From: Micromonospora lupini
GTDB lineage: Bacteria > Actinomycetota > Actinomycetes > Mycobacteriales > Micromonosporaceae
Reading direction: 5' to 3'
Assembly (NCBI RefSeq): GCF_026342015.1
Contig: NZ_JAPENL010000003.1
Coordinates: forward strand, 62,001 to 126,000
DNA length: 64,000 nt
Within the stretch, counting starts at the first letter, position 1. Every line of letters starts with the position of its first letter. The notes below the pieces were generated by a model. That model ran no database searches and was not told where the DNA came from. It saw only the letters and a program-made list of their open reading frames with translations. This document shows, one piece after another, positions 19,020-27,648 of this stretch. The position numbers and the translations under genes were made by a program.

Positions 19020-19748
19020 ATGGCGACGTTCGTACTGGTCCCGGGGTTCTGGTTGGGCGCCTGGGCGTGGCGGGAGGTGACCGGCCTGCTGCGCGCGCAG
19101 GGGCACGACGTCCACCCGATGACGCTTACCGGGGTGGCCGAGCGCCACCACCTCGCGGGGCCGGAGGTGACGTTGGAGACGCACACCACAGACATCGTCC
19201 GGCTGATCGAGATGGAGGATCTGCGCGACGTGCTGCTGGTCGGGCACTCCGGCGGCGGCATGCCGGTGGCCCAGGCCGCCGACCGCGTCCCGGACCGCAT
19301 CGCCCGCGTCGTCTACGTGGAGAGCGGGCCGCTGCCGGACGGCACGGCGCAGTTCGACACGGTGCCGCCGGAGGAGCAGCAGCGGCAGCGCGCGGCGATC
19401 GGCGACGGGCACCTGCTGCCACCGCCGGCCTGGGACCCGTCGGCCGACCCGACCAACCTGGCCGGCCTGGACGAGCCGATGCTGTCGCTCCTGCGCGAAC
19501 GCGCCACGCCGCAGCCCCTGCGCACGGCGACCGATCCGGTACGCCGCACGGGTGGCCACCCGGTGCCGACCGCGCTCGTCGCGAGCACCTTCCCGCTCAC
19601 TGTGGTACGCGAGATGATCGACCAGGGGCACCCGTACTTCACCGGGCTGGCCGGTGGCCGGCTGTTCGAGCTGCCCACCGGGCACTGGCCGATGCTCAGC
19701 GAACCGAAGGGCCTCGCCGACGTGCTCGACGCGGTCGCCCGCGAATAG
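19020..19748 (+). CDS. Alpha/beta hydrolase
   Basis: 242-residue cytoplasmic hydrolase of the AB_hydrolase/esterase type, substrate unknown. It starts with the typical strand ATFVLVPGFWLGAWAW, has the nucleophile elbow GHSGGG near residue 78 and the late catalytic His in LPTGHWPMLSEP. It resembles salicylate esterase-like and chloroperoxidase-like hydrolases. The ATG has GAAGGAG seven bases upstream. Likely controlled by the divergent WYL regulator. Confidence 0.88.
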   Translation: MATFVLVPGFWLGAWAWREVTGLLRAQGHDVHPMTLTGVAERHHLAGPEVTLETHTTDIVRLIEMEDLRDVLLVGHSGGGMPVAQAADRVPDRIARVVYVESGPLPDGTAQFDTVPPEEQQRQRAAIGDGHLLPPPAWDPSADPTNLAGLDEPMLSLLRERATPQPLRTATDPVRRTGGHPVPTALVASTFPLTVVREMIDQGHPYFTGLAGGRLFELPTGHWPMLSEPKGLADVLDAVARE

Positions 19749-19787
19749 GCGCGGGCCCGGCGCGGGCCCGATGCGGGCCCGGCCGGG

Positions 19788-20291
19788 TCAGCGGGGCAGG
19801 AGCGCGGCGATCTCGGCGACTACCGCCGCCGGGGGCCGGCCGTCGGTGACCACCGTCTCGGTGGCCACCTCGGCGTAGAGCGGCCGGCGCTGATCCATCA
19901 GGTGCTTGAGGGTGGCGCGCGGATTGATCGCCAGCAGCGGCCGGCCCGCCCCGAGTCCCACCCGCTTCACCGCGTCGGGCAGCTCCACCGAGAGGTGCAC
20001 GACCCGGTGCCCCACCAGGGCGGCCCGGGTCTCCTCGGCCAGCACGGCGCCCCCGCCGAGCGCCAGCACACCGGTGCCGGCGGCGAGCGCCGCCGCCACG
20101 GCGGCCCGCTCCAGGGCCCGGAAGTGCTCCTCACCCTCGTCGATGAAGATCTCCGGGATGGCCTTGCCGGCCAACTGCTCGATGTCGGCGTCGGTGTCCC
20201 GGAACTCCACGCCGAGGGCGGCGGCGAGCGCCTGACCCACTGTGGTCTTGCCGCAGCCGGGCACCCCGACCAGGACCACTACAGGCGCCAT
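19788..20291 (-). CDS. aroK: Shikimate kinase
   Basis: Phosphorylates shikimate. The 167-residue P-loop kinase has VLVGVPGCGKTTVGQ, the shikimate-binding DTDADIE, Arg in EHFRALE, and the GGGAVL Walker B region. Its ATG at 20291 shares one base with the aroC stop (TGATG), setting the start. Downstream it runs into the convergent hydrolase gene instead of continuing into aroB. Confidence 0.95.
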   Translation of the reverse strand: MAPVVVLVGVPGCGKTTVGQALAAALGVEFRDTDADIEQLAGKAIPEIFIDEGEEHFRALERAAVAAALAAGTGVLALGGGAVLAEETRAALVGHRVVHLSVELPDAVKRVGLGAGRPLLAINPRATLKHLMDQRRPLYAEVATETVVTDGRPPAAVVAEIAALLPR

Positions 20292-21469
20292 CAGCGGATG
20301 ACCAGCGCGTCGAGGTAGCCGGCCAGGTTGCGGCGGATCTCGGCGACCGAGTCGCCGCCGAACTTCTCGGTGGCCGCCTCCGCAAGCACGAGCGCCACCA
20401 TCGCCTCGGCGACGACCGCGGCGGCGGGCACCGCGCAGACGTCGGAGCGCTGGTTGATGGCGGTCGCCGGCTCGCCCGTGACGACGTCCACGGTGGCCAG
20501 CGCACGGTTCAGCGAGGAGATCGGCTTCATGGCGGCGCGTACCCGCAGCGGCTCGCCTGTGGTGATGCCGCCCTCCAGCCCGCCGGCCCGGTCGGTGACG
20601 CGGCGGACGCCGGTGGCCGACGGGATGATCTCGTCGTGCGCCTCGGAGCCGCGGGAACGGGCCTGCTGCCACCCGTCGCCGATCTCCACCCCCTTGATCG
20701 CCTGGATCGACATCAGCGCCGTGGCCAGCCGGGCGTCGAGCTTGCGGTCCCACTGCACGTGGCTGCCCAGGCCCGGCGGCACCCCGTACGCCAGCACCTC
20801 CACCACGCCGCCGAGGGTGTCGGCGGCCTTCTTCGCGGCGTCGACCTCGGCGACCATCAGGGCGCTGGCCTCCGGGTCGAGGCAGCGCAGCGGGTCGGCG
20901 TCGATGCGGTCGGCGTCCTGCGGAGTCGGGCGCAGCCCGGGTTTCGCGGCCACCGGCCCCAGCTCGACGACGTGCGAGACGATCTCGATGCCCAGGGCCT
21001 GCCGGATCAACGCCTTGGCGACGGTGCCGACGGCCACCCGGGCGGCGGTCTCCCGGGCGCTCGCGCGCTCCAGGATCGGCCGGGCGTCGTGGTGGCCGTA
21101 CTTCTGCATGCCGGCCAGGTCGGCGTGGCCGGGCCGGGGGCGGGTCAACGGGGCGTTGCGGGCCTGCCGGGCCAGCTCGTCGGGGTCGACGGGATCGGCG
21201 GCCATCACCGTGCGCCACTTGGGCCACTCGGAGTTGCCCACCCGGATCGCCACCGGGCTGCCCAGGGTCAGGCCGTGCCGCAGCCCGCCGATCACCTCGA
21301 TCTCGTCCTGCTCGAACGACATCCGGGCACCACGGCCGTAGCCCAGCCGACGGCGGGCCAGCTCGCCGGCGATCTCGGTGGTGCTCACCTCGATGCCGGC
21401 GGGCACCCCCTCCATCAACGCGACGAGGGCGGGACCGTGCGATTCACCTGCAGTCAGCCAACGCAACAC
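20291..21469 (-). CDS. aroC: Chorismate synthase
   Basis: Final shikimate-pathway step, FMN-dependent elimination of EPSP. The 392-residue enzyme shows the family signatures LRWLTAGESHGPALVALMEG, RRRLGYGRGARM, RPGHADLAGMQKYG, and DVVTGEPATAINQRSD near the C-terminus. The GTG at 21469 is selected by alignment memory of AroC starting just before LRWLTAGESHG. The upstream open frame is not family-like. No strong Shine-Dalgarno is seen. A terminator and an unrelated polysaccharide region lie upstream, separating it from aroE by 14 kb. Confidence 0.95.
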   Translation of the reverse strand: MLRWLTAGESHGPALVALMEGVPAGIEVSTTEIAGELARRRLGYGRGARMSFEQDEIEVIGGLRHGLTLGSPVAIRVGNSEWPKWRTVMAADPVDPDELARQARNAPLTRPRPGHADLAGMQKYGHHDARPILERASARETAARVAVGTVAKALIRQALGIEIVSHVVELGPVAAKPGLRPTPQDADRIDADPLRCLDPEASALMVAEVDAAKKAADTLGGVVEVLAYGVPPGLGSHVQWDRKLDARLATALMSIQAIKGVEIGDGWQQARSRGSEAHDEIIPSATGVRRVTDRAGGLEGGITTGEPLRVRAAMKPISSLNRALATVDVVTGEPATAINQRSDVCAVPAAAVVAEAMVALVLAEAATEKFGGDSVAEIRRNLAGYLDALVIR

Positions 21470-21522
21470 AGCGGTCAGTCTGTCACGGCGCGCGACGGGC
21501 GCGTCGCGCTGCCCGCCGCGTC

Positions 21523-21558
21523 CCGCCCTGCGGACGGCCGGGACCGTCCGCAGGGCGG
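21523..21558 (-). terminator. Terminator at the end of the polysaccharide region
   Basis: A perfect 15-base stem (21523-21537 with 21544-21558) with loop CCGGGA lies 26 bases beyond the GT2 stop and upstream of aroC. It insulates aroC from the polysaccharide genes. Confidence 0.85.
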
Positions 21559-21584
21559 CTGCGCGCGGCGCTCCGCGCGACGGA

Positions 21585-22505
21585 TCAGATGCCCCGGCCG
21601 CGTTTGTGCAGGGTGCGCAGCACCGCGTCGGCCCGGACCACCCGACCGGCGACCGCGAGCGCCAGGTAGGCGCGCGGCTCGCGGGGATTGCTGCGCAGGG
21701 TGCGACGCGCCCAGCGCAACGCGCCCCGGCGATCACCTGAGGCGGCCTGGGCGAACGCGATCTGCCCGGCCACCCGGGCCGCGCCGGCCGGCTGGGTGGC
21801 GAACTCCGGGTAGCGCCGCAGCAGCCACTGCAACGCCTCGGAGATGGTGTCCCAGCGCTGCGCGAAGTACGAGCGTTTGTGCCAGCGCACCAGCACCGAC
21901 GGCGTCGGCAGGTTGATCAGCGGCGCGCTGCGGGCGGCCCGCAGCAGGAACTCGTAGTCCTCCGCGTAACTGCCCGGGATCTCCTCGTCCACCAGACCGA
22001 AGCCGTCGCGCAGCGCCGTCGCGCGGATCAGGAAGGTGGACGGGTGCAGCTCGGTCAACCGGTCCCGCAGGAGGTCGTCGAGGGTGATCCGGTCCTTGTC
22101 GAGCACCCGGTCGACTGTGTTTCCGTCGTAGCTGACGCGGATGCCGCAGCAGACGAACTCGGCCGCCGGGTCGGCGGCCAGGGCGTCGACCTGGGCGGCC
22201 AGCTTGCCCGGCAGCCACTCGTCGTCGTCGTCGCAGAACGCGATCAGCTCACCCTCGGCGGCGAGGGTGCCGCTGTTGCGCGCCCCGGCCAGCCCCGGAG
22301 CGCGCCCGTTGCCGATGACCCGCACCGCCCGGTCCGGCCCGCTCAGGCCGGTAAGCGACTCGTCGGGCGTGGACTGGTCGAACACGACGACTGCCTCGAT
22401 GCTGCCCGGGTACTCCTGGGCGAGGATCGCCGCGACGGCGGCGCGCAGCAGCTCGGGGCGATCCCGGGTGGGCACCACGACGCTGACGCTCGGTAGTCCG
22501 GTCAT
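21585..22505 (-). CDS. GT2-family glycosyltransferase
   Basis: 306-residue GT-A fold enzyme transferring a sugar from a nucleotide donor. It begins VSVVVPTRDRPELL, has the acidic donor-site motif AFCDDDDEWLPGKL near residue 93, and EDYEFLLR, the usual acceptor-side acidic pair. The C-terminal 90 residues are helical and basic with no membrane span. The ATG overlaps the upstream Alg13-like gene (ATGA). Acceptor and donor cannot be read from sequence; context implies repeat-unit assembly of the surface glycan. Confidence 0.9.
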   Translation of the reverse strand: MTGLPSVSVVVPTRDRPELLRAAVAAILAQEYPGSIEAVVVFDQSTPDESLTGLSGPDRAVRVIGNGRAPGLAGARNSGTLAAEGELIAFCDDDDEWLPGKLAAQVDALAADPAAEFVCCGIRVSYDGNTVDRVLDKDRITLDDLLRDRLTELHPSTFLIRATALRDGFGLVDEEIPGSYAEDYEFLLRAARSAPLINLPTPSVLVRWHKRSYFAQRWDTISEALQWLLRRYPEFATQPAGAARVAGQIAFAQAASGDRRGALRWARRTLRSNPREPRAYLALAVAGRVVRADAVLRTLHKRGRGI

Positions 22506-23164
22506 CGGGTCTCCTCCGTGTCCTGGCCGGCTCGCGGCCAGGTCCGCCAGCGGGGTCGGCGCCGGGTCGACCGGGCGACCAGGTCATCCACGATCTCGCC
22601 GACGCGGGCGACTGCCGCGCGGCGGGCCTCGTGCGCGGCCGGGTCGGCGGCCACCGCGTACCGGGACGGGTCGGCCTGCCCGGCGGCGAGCGCGTCGTGC
22701 AGCGCCTCCCGGGTCTCGCAGAGCGCCACCAGCCCTGCCGCGCCGAGCCGGCGCGCGAAGAGCTGCTGGTGGTCGTCGACGTGCTCACCGTGCGCCGGGT
22801 CGCGCGGCACCACTATCGGCAGGTGCCCGTGCCGGCGGGCCTCCAGGATCGTCGCCGGGCCGCCGTGACACACCACCAGGTCGGCGTCGGCCATCGCCTC
22901 CTGGAGGGCGTCGTGACCGAGGAAGGGCACCGCGCCGGGCAGTGGCGGCGCCGTGGTGTGACCGTGCTGCACCGTCAACCCGACCGGTCCGGCCTGCGCG
23001 TGCCACTGCGCCAGCCAGTCGACGAGCCTGTCGAAGGGGTGTTTGTCGGTGCCGACCGCGACGAGCAGCCGGGTCTGCCCGACGTCGGTGGTGTCGCGCT
23101 GGCGCGGCATCCGGGACCCGTCGGCGGTCGTGTCGCGCCGGGCCGTGCCCGTCTCCCCGCTCAC
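22502..23164 (-). CDS. Alg13/PssE-type glycosyltransferase catalytic subunit
   Basis: 220-residue GT-B C-terminal half, corresponding to the sugar-nucleotide-binding domain of GT28. It shows RLLVAVGTDKHPFDRLVDWL, ADLVVCHGGPATILEARRHG (donor-binding loop) and VVPRDPAHGEHVDDHQ. The GTG at 23164 overlaps the stop of the Alg14-like gene (GTGA), so the two subunits are translationally coupled. Alone it lacks the acceptor domain, which the neighbour supplies. An N-terminal stretch of about 30 residues before the core is Arg/Asp-rich and unassigned. Confidence 0.87.
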   Translation of the reverse strand: MSGETGTARRDTTADGSRMPRQRDTTDVGQTRLLVAVGTDKHPFDRLVDWLAQWHAQAGPVGLTVQHGHTTAPPLPGAVPFLGHDALQEAMADADLVVCHGGPATILEARRHGHLPIVVPRDPAHGEHVDDHQQLFARRLGAAGLVALCETREALHDALAAGQADPSRYAVAADPAAHEARRAAVARVGEIVDDLVARSTRRRPRWRTWPRAGQDTEETR

Positions 23165-23649
23165 AGCAGGGTCCCGACGACTGTGGCCTCCGGGTACTGC
23201 CGGCGCTGCTCGTCCCACTGCACGAGCATCGCGGACAGGAACGGGCGGCACAGCCGGGCGGTGAGCGTCGCGGTGTCGATCCGGTCGTACACCTCGATGT
23301 AGACGGTCGGGATGCGACGCAGGCGGGCCAGCACCACGAACGGCACGGCGACGCCGGCGCCGGTGGTGACCACGGCGGCCACCCGCCGGACCCGCAGCAC
23401 CCGCCAGGCCAGGCGGGCGTTGCGCAACAGGTTCGGCACGTTGCGGGTGGTCGGGTGGTGCGCCGGCACCAGGTCCTCACCGGCCAGCAGCGACACCGCC
23501 TCCGGGGTGTCGAAGGTGACCCAGCAGCGCCGCCACCGTTCGTACCAGGGCCGCAGGGCGAGCAGTTGAGCCAGATGGCCGCCGCTGGATCCCACCAGCA
23601 GCAGCACCGGCGAATTGTCGTCGTTGTTCGTGTCCACGCGACTCCCCAC
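23161..23649 (-). CDS. Alg14/PssD-type glycosyltransferase anchor subunit
   Basis: 162-residue N-terminal half of a GT-B enzyme, homologous to Alg14/PssD. It has PVLLLVGSSGGHLAQLLAL at the start, ARLAWRVLRVRRVAAVVTTG in the middle, and YIEVYDRIDTATLTARL, matching the family. It binds the lipid-linked acceptor at the membrane and recruits the catalytic Alg13-like partner encoded next. A 203-base gap separates it from the kinase-like gene upstream, so a separate promoter is possible. Confidence 0.87.
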   Translation of the reverse strand: MGSRVDTNNDDNSPVLLLVGSSGGHLAQLLALRPWYERWRRCWVTFDTPEAVSLLAGEDLVPAHHPTTRNVPNLLRNARLAWRVLRVRRVAAVVTTGAGVAVPFVVLARLRRIPTVYIEVYDRIDTATLTARLCRPFLSAMLVQWDEQRRQYPEATVVGTLL

Positions 23650-23852
23650 AAGTCCGCTTGGAATTCCGATTCACGCCAGGCAGAAGCAGATCACAGGTTT
23701 CCCGGTCGTTGAATAGCGCGACCGGACGCGGCGACGATCTCCACTCGGCGTGGTCAGGCCCACTGTCGACCCCACGGCCCATTGATCGTCATCACGACCT
23801 GCCATTTTGTCGTCACTCTACGACGCGCACCCGGCGTCGTGCCGTCTCCGGT

Positions 23853-25115
23853 TCAGTCGCTATGTCGTTTCTCGATGACGTCCAACAGTGCGGGATGCAG
23901 CGCGCCGTTCCAGCCGGCGCCGGCGTCCGCCAGCCGCCACGTCCGCAGCCACATCTCCAGCAGGTACGCGTCGGCCACCAGCCGACGCTGCGCCGGGCCG
24001 AGACCGAGCCCCGCGCCGTGCCTGTCCACCTGAGCGTCCACCGCCGCGACGGCCACCCGCGCCGGTTCGGCGCGCAGCACCAGCGACCGCTGGAAGGCGT
24101 CGTGCGCCAGGTCGAAGCCGACAGGCACGTCCGGGCCACTGTGCTCCCAGTCCCAGGCCACCAGCCGGCCGTCGTGCGTGCCCAGGTTCCACGGCACCCA
24201 GTCGCCGTGCCAGTGGCCGAACTCGACGGCCGTGTCGCCGTGCCGGCGGGCCAACTCGGCGACGGCGGCGACCGCCCGCGCCCCGGCCGGCTCGGCTCCG
24301 GCGGCCCGCTCGGCCTGAGCGGCCAACCGGGCCAGGAACGTCGAGGAGGCCAGCGGTCGGGGCGTCCCGGCCGAGGCGCCCCGGCGGGCGACCGCGAGCA
24401 GCGCCGCGATCCGCGGCGGATCGTCGGAAGGCACGCCGCGTACGTCCGGCGGCAGCGGTTCGATCACCGCGACCGTCTGACCTGCCCACGCCGTCTCGGT
24501 GAGCAGCCCCGGCGGCACCGGATGGTCGGCGACGCCGGTCACCGCGCGCAACGCCCGCAGCGCGCTCGCCTCGGCGGTGACAAGCGCGCGGGTGGCGTCG
24601 TTCCAGCCGATCTTCGCGTAGCCGCGCGGACGACCATCGACTGTGAACAGTTGCAGGGTGGGTTTGACGTTCGGGTCCGGCGGACGGACACCGCACGCGG
24701 CCAACAGCGGCGTACCGCCCAGCGCGGCGGCGAGCCGCTCGGTCAGCAGCAGCTCGGCCACCGGCGCACCCACCGGCACCGAGACGGTGAGCGTCGGAAA
24801 CGGCGCCAGACCCGCCCCACCGAGGCGGGCCAGCCCACCGAGCGCCGCCCGCAGCGCCCGCACCTTCGGCGGCCGCAACGCGTTGTACGCAAGCAACGAC
24901 GCCGCGCCGGCCCGGGGTGCGCCAAGCGGCACGAGGAACCGGGCCCGGGCCACCGACGGCACCACCGCGTACCGGGCCACCGCCCGATGCCCGGCCGGCA
25001 GCGTGCCACCCACAGTCAGGCCGACCCGGTCGTCCGGGAACACCGCGCGGCTCACCCAGCCCAGCCCGTCCACCCGGGACCGGGGATCGGTGGCCGGGAT
25101 GACAGCTGTCGTCAC
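23853..25115 (-). CDS. APH-fold phosphotransferase in the polysaccharide region
   Basis: 420 residues with a C-terminal aminoglycoside phosphotransferase/choline kinase-type domain. The catalytic loop is FGHWHGDWVPWNLG near residue 300 (HGDxxxxN), followed by VAWDWEHSG, the metal-binding Asp segment. The N-terminal 150 residues are Ala/Leu-rich and not assigned, though the nucleotide-binding half appears to include PRGYAKIGWNDATRAL. The GTG start overlaps the sulfotransferase stop (GTGA). Substrate unknown; a sugar, lipid or polyol of the glycan is more plausible here than an antibiotic. Confidence 0.75.
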   Translation of the reverse strand: MTTAVIPATDPRSRVDGLGWVSRAVFPDDRVGLTVGGTLPAGHRAVARYAVVPSVARARFLVPLGAPRAGAASLLAYNALRPPKVRALRAALGGLARLGGAGLAPFPTLTVSVPVGAPVAELLLTERLAAALGGTPLLAACGVRPPDPNVKPTLQLFTVDGRPRGYAKIGWNDATRALVTAEASALRALRAVTGVADHPVPPGLLTETAWAGQTVAVIEPLPPDVRGVPSDDPPRIAALLAVARRGASAGTPRPLASSTFLARLAAQAERAAGAEPAGARAVAAVAELARRHGDTAVEFGHWHGDWVPWNLGTHDGRLVAWDWEHSGPDVPVGFDLAHDAFQRSLVLRAEPARVAVAAVDAQVDRHGAGLGLGPAQRRLVADAYLLEMWLRTWRLADAGAGWNGALHPALLDVIEKRHSD

Positions 25116-26026
25116 GCCGCCCGGTCCGCCCAGTCGAGGTCCAACCCGAGCCGCTCGCGCAGCGCGTCGTTGTACGGGCGGTAGTAGTCGGTCAGCTCGG
25201 CGCGCAGGGCCGGCTCCAGAGGGGCGGAGCGCCTGTCGTTGTAGACCCTGAAGTTCGGCAGGTCGTACGGGGGCAGCCCGAGGAAGTCGAGGGTGCGCTG
25301 GTAGGTCGCCCGGGAGTCGCGGTACAGGTCCTCGCTGGGCAGGAAGAGGATCTGCGCGGAGTCGAAGCGCTCAAGCCACGGCTCCAGGTGCTCCAGGTAA
25401 CGCCCCCGGGCCCGGTACGTGTACCAGTCGTACGCCTCACTGAACGCCTCCGGCTCGGCGATGAGCCGCTCCCGCTCCCCCGCCGTGCGCTCCGGCTCGG
25501 CGGCCAGCGCGGCGGCGAAGTCAAGCGGCTCGATGCCGTGGGTGCGGCGCTCCTTCCAGTGCGAGTACGCCCGCTCGACCGGGTCGCGCAGCAGCACGAT
25601 CAGCTTCACGGTCGGGATCAGCGCGGCGACCCGCTGCGCGGCGAGCGGGTGGAACATGTAGAGCGGGGCGGCCTCGCCGACCCGGACCGGCCCGCCGTGC
25701 CGCTTCGCGAGGGCCTCGCGCTGCCGCTCGGTCGGGAAGTGCGAGCGGTACCACGCCTCACCGCGACCCCAGTGCTCCTCGAAGTAGTGCGCCGACTTGG
25801 TGTTCCACGCGGGAAAGAGCCGGGGCACCAGGGGGTGCTGGATGAGGTAGTTCCACAGGGAGGTGGTGCCGCCCCGCTTGGTGCCGATGATCAGGAAGTC
25901 CGGCAGGGGTCGCCGGTCACTGGTGCGTACCCCGTAGTCGACCAGGGACTCACGCACCCGGGTGGTCACCTGGGTCGGCACCAACTGCTTGACCCGGTCA
26001 CGGATGGACGCCACGATGGCCCTCAC
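25112..26026 (-). CDS. PAPS-dependent sulfotransferase
   Basis: 304-residue sulfotransferase of the carbohydrate (heparan sulfate) type. The 5'-phosphosulfate loop is DFLIIGTKRGGTTSLWNYL (about 43-61) and the 3'-phosphate site is LIVLLRDPVERAYSHW. Family features FPAWNTKSAHYFEEHW and VGEAAPLYMFHP are also present. The GTG at 26026 overlaps the flippase stop (GTGA) and excludes the longer frame. No signal peptide, so it would act on the cytoplasmic side. It implies a sulfated glycan or glycolipid. Confidence 0.88.
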   Translation of the reverse strand: MRAIVASIRDRVKQLVPTQVTTRVRESLVDYGVRTSDRRPLPDFLIIGTKRGGTTSLWNYLIQHPLVPRLFPAWNTKSAHYFEEHWGRGEAWYRSHFPTERQREALAKRHGGPVRVGEAAPLYMFHPLAAQRVAALIPTVKLIVLLRDPVERAYSHWKERRTHGIEPLDFAAALAAEPERTAGERERLIAEPEAFSEAYDWYTYRARGRYLEHLEPWLERFDSAQILFLPSEDLYRDSRATYQRTLDFLGLPPYDLPNFRVYNDRRSAPLEPALRAELTDYYRPYNDALRERLGLDLDWADRAA

Positions 26027-27648
26027 CTGCCTCTCGTCGATTCCGGGGCCGACCCGGCGGCCGTGGCCGCGTCGTCCGACCCACGGATCTGCCTCATGGT
26101 CACCCGGATGCCGGCGCGCACCCGGGGCAACGTCAACATGCCGACGCAACCGGCAAGCAGCACGCCCAGCGCCACTGCCAGGCCGGGCAGGCCACGGCCC
26201 CCGGCCAGCACGCCGACACCCGCCGCGAGGCCGACACCGCCGAGGGTGGCCGCCGCCGCGCGCAGCGTCGCGGCGTCGACAAGCGGCTCGGCGACCACCG
26301 CACGGGCGAACGCCGCCGCGGTGAGGTTCTCGGTGGCGATGCCGGCGGCCCAGGCGAACGCGGCGCCCGTCGCGCCGTGCCCGGGGATCAGCCAGAGCCC
26401 GAGCGAGACGGTCACGGTGAGCCCGGCCACCGTGGAGACCAGGTGCAGGCCGCTGCGCCCGCCCATCAGCAGCAGGCTCTGCACGTTGCCCACGCCGGTG
26501 TTCACGAGCATCGCCAGCGCGAGCACAGTCATCGCCGGCACGCCTGCGGTGAACTCCGGGCCGAACAGCTGCAGGAACGCGAGCGCGAACACCGCGAGCA
26601 GCACGTACACCGGCCAGGACAGCACCAGCCCCCAGGTCGTCAACTGCCGGTGCACGGCCGCCGCGGCGGCCCGCTCACCACGCCCCAGCAGCCGGGACAG
26701 CTGCGGCGACACCGCCACCCGCAACCCCTGCATGGCGAGCTGACCGGCCAGCACGTACCGACCGACCGCGCCGAAGACGCCCGCGTCGGCCGGCCCGGCA
26801 AGCACCGACGTCAGCAGCACCCCCACCCACATGCTGCCCGCGTCGATGGCCGCCGAGGCGGCCCGGGGCAGCGCGAAACGCCAGAACGTCGACCAGTCGG
26901 CCCGGACCGGTCGCAGCGCCGCGCCCCGGCCCAGGCCGAGCGGGCCTGCCACCAGGGTGAGGCAGGCCAGCAGCGCCAGCGCCGCCGGCACCAGCCAGCC
27001 GGTCATCCCGGCGAGCAGGCCGCCGCCGGCCAGCGCGGCGGCGCCGACAAGCGCCGGGCGGGCCACCGGCAGCAGGAGGAACTGCACGCCGACGTACGCG
27101 CGGATGGATCGCACGCAGCGCAGCGCGGCCAGCAGCAGGGTCATCGCCACCACCACCGGCACGGCGGCGAAGGTGAGCGTCAACAACGCGTCGCCGTGCT
27201 CGCCCGAGCCCCGCAGCAGTCGAGGGGCGAGCGCGTCGGCGCTCTGCGCTCCCACGGCGGCGACCACGAGCCCGGCCAGCAGCGGTGGGATCAGCGCCAC
27301 CGGTAGCACCTGGGCCGCGTCGCCCCGGACGCCGAGACGACGCCGGGGCAGCGCCCACATCAGACCGGTCTCCGCGCCCAGCGTGCAGACCGCGGTGGCC
27401 ACGGTGACCACGCCGATCGCGGCGAAGAACGCGCCCGCGCCTGTCGTCCCGTACCCCCGGGTGATAACCACGGCCAGCACGAAGCCGAACAGTCCGCTGG
27501 TGGCCGCGCCGAGCAGCCCGGCCACGCCGCTGCGTGCGCTGCGGCGGGTCTCGGCCGCGCCGATGTCGACAGTGCCGACGGCGTCGGGCGGCTTGCGGCG
27601 CGGCCCGTCGGGGCCGGCGCCGGCCGGCGGCCGGGTGGCGGCGGTCAT
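26023..27648 (-). CDS. Wzx-like polysaccharide flippase
   Basis: 541-residue polytopic protein of the MOP (polysaccharide transporter/MurJ-like) superfamily with about 12-14 hydrophobic segments. It starts after a 35-residue Pro/Arg-rich cytoplasmic tail at SGVAGLLGAATSGLFGFVLA and ends with a polar tail. Expected to flip lipid-linked repeat units outward. ATGA overlap with the polymerase-like gene upstream and GTGA overlap with the sulfotransferase downstream. Confidence 0.85.
   Translation of the reverse strand: MTAATRPPAGAGPDGPRRKPPDAVGTVDIGAAETRRSARSGVAGLLGAATSGLFGFVLAVVITRGYGTTGAGAFFAAIGVVTVATAVCTLGAETGLMWALPRRRLGVRGDAAQVLPVALIPPLLAGLVVAAVGAQSADALAPRLLRGSGEHGDALLTLTFAAVPVVVAMTLLLAALRCVRSIRAYVGVQFLLLPVARPALVGAAALAGGGLLAGMTGWLVPAALALLACLTLVAGPLGLGRGAALRPVRADWSTFWRFALPRAASAAIDAGSMWVGVLLTSVLAGPADAGVFGAVGRYVLAGQLAMQGLRVAVSPQLSRLLGRGERAAAAAVHRQLTTWGLVLSWPVYVLLAVFALAFLQLFGPEFTAGVPAMTVLALAMLVNTGVGNVQSLLLMGGRSGLHLVSTVAGLTVTVSLGLWLIPGHGATGAAFAWAAGIATENLTAAAFARAVVAEPLVDAATLRAAAATLGGVGLAAGVGVLAGGRGLPGLAVALGVLLAGCVGMLTLPRVRAGIRVTMRQIRGSDDAATAAGSAPESTRGR

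Noticed and set aside
19069..19847. Second plus-strand frame overlapping the hydrolase gene
   Set aside because: Arg/Gly/Ala-rich shadow in another frame of the alpha/beta hydrolase, with no motif.
23853..25115. Aminoglycoside resistance gene
   Set aside because: Only the general APH catalytic loop matches; length, N-terminal half and operon context argue for a glycan-related substrate.
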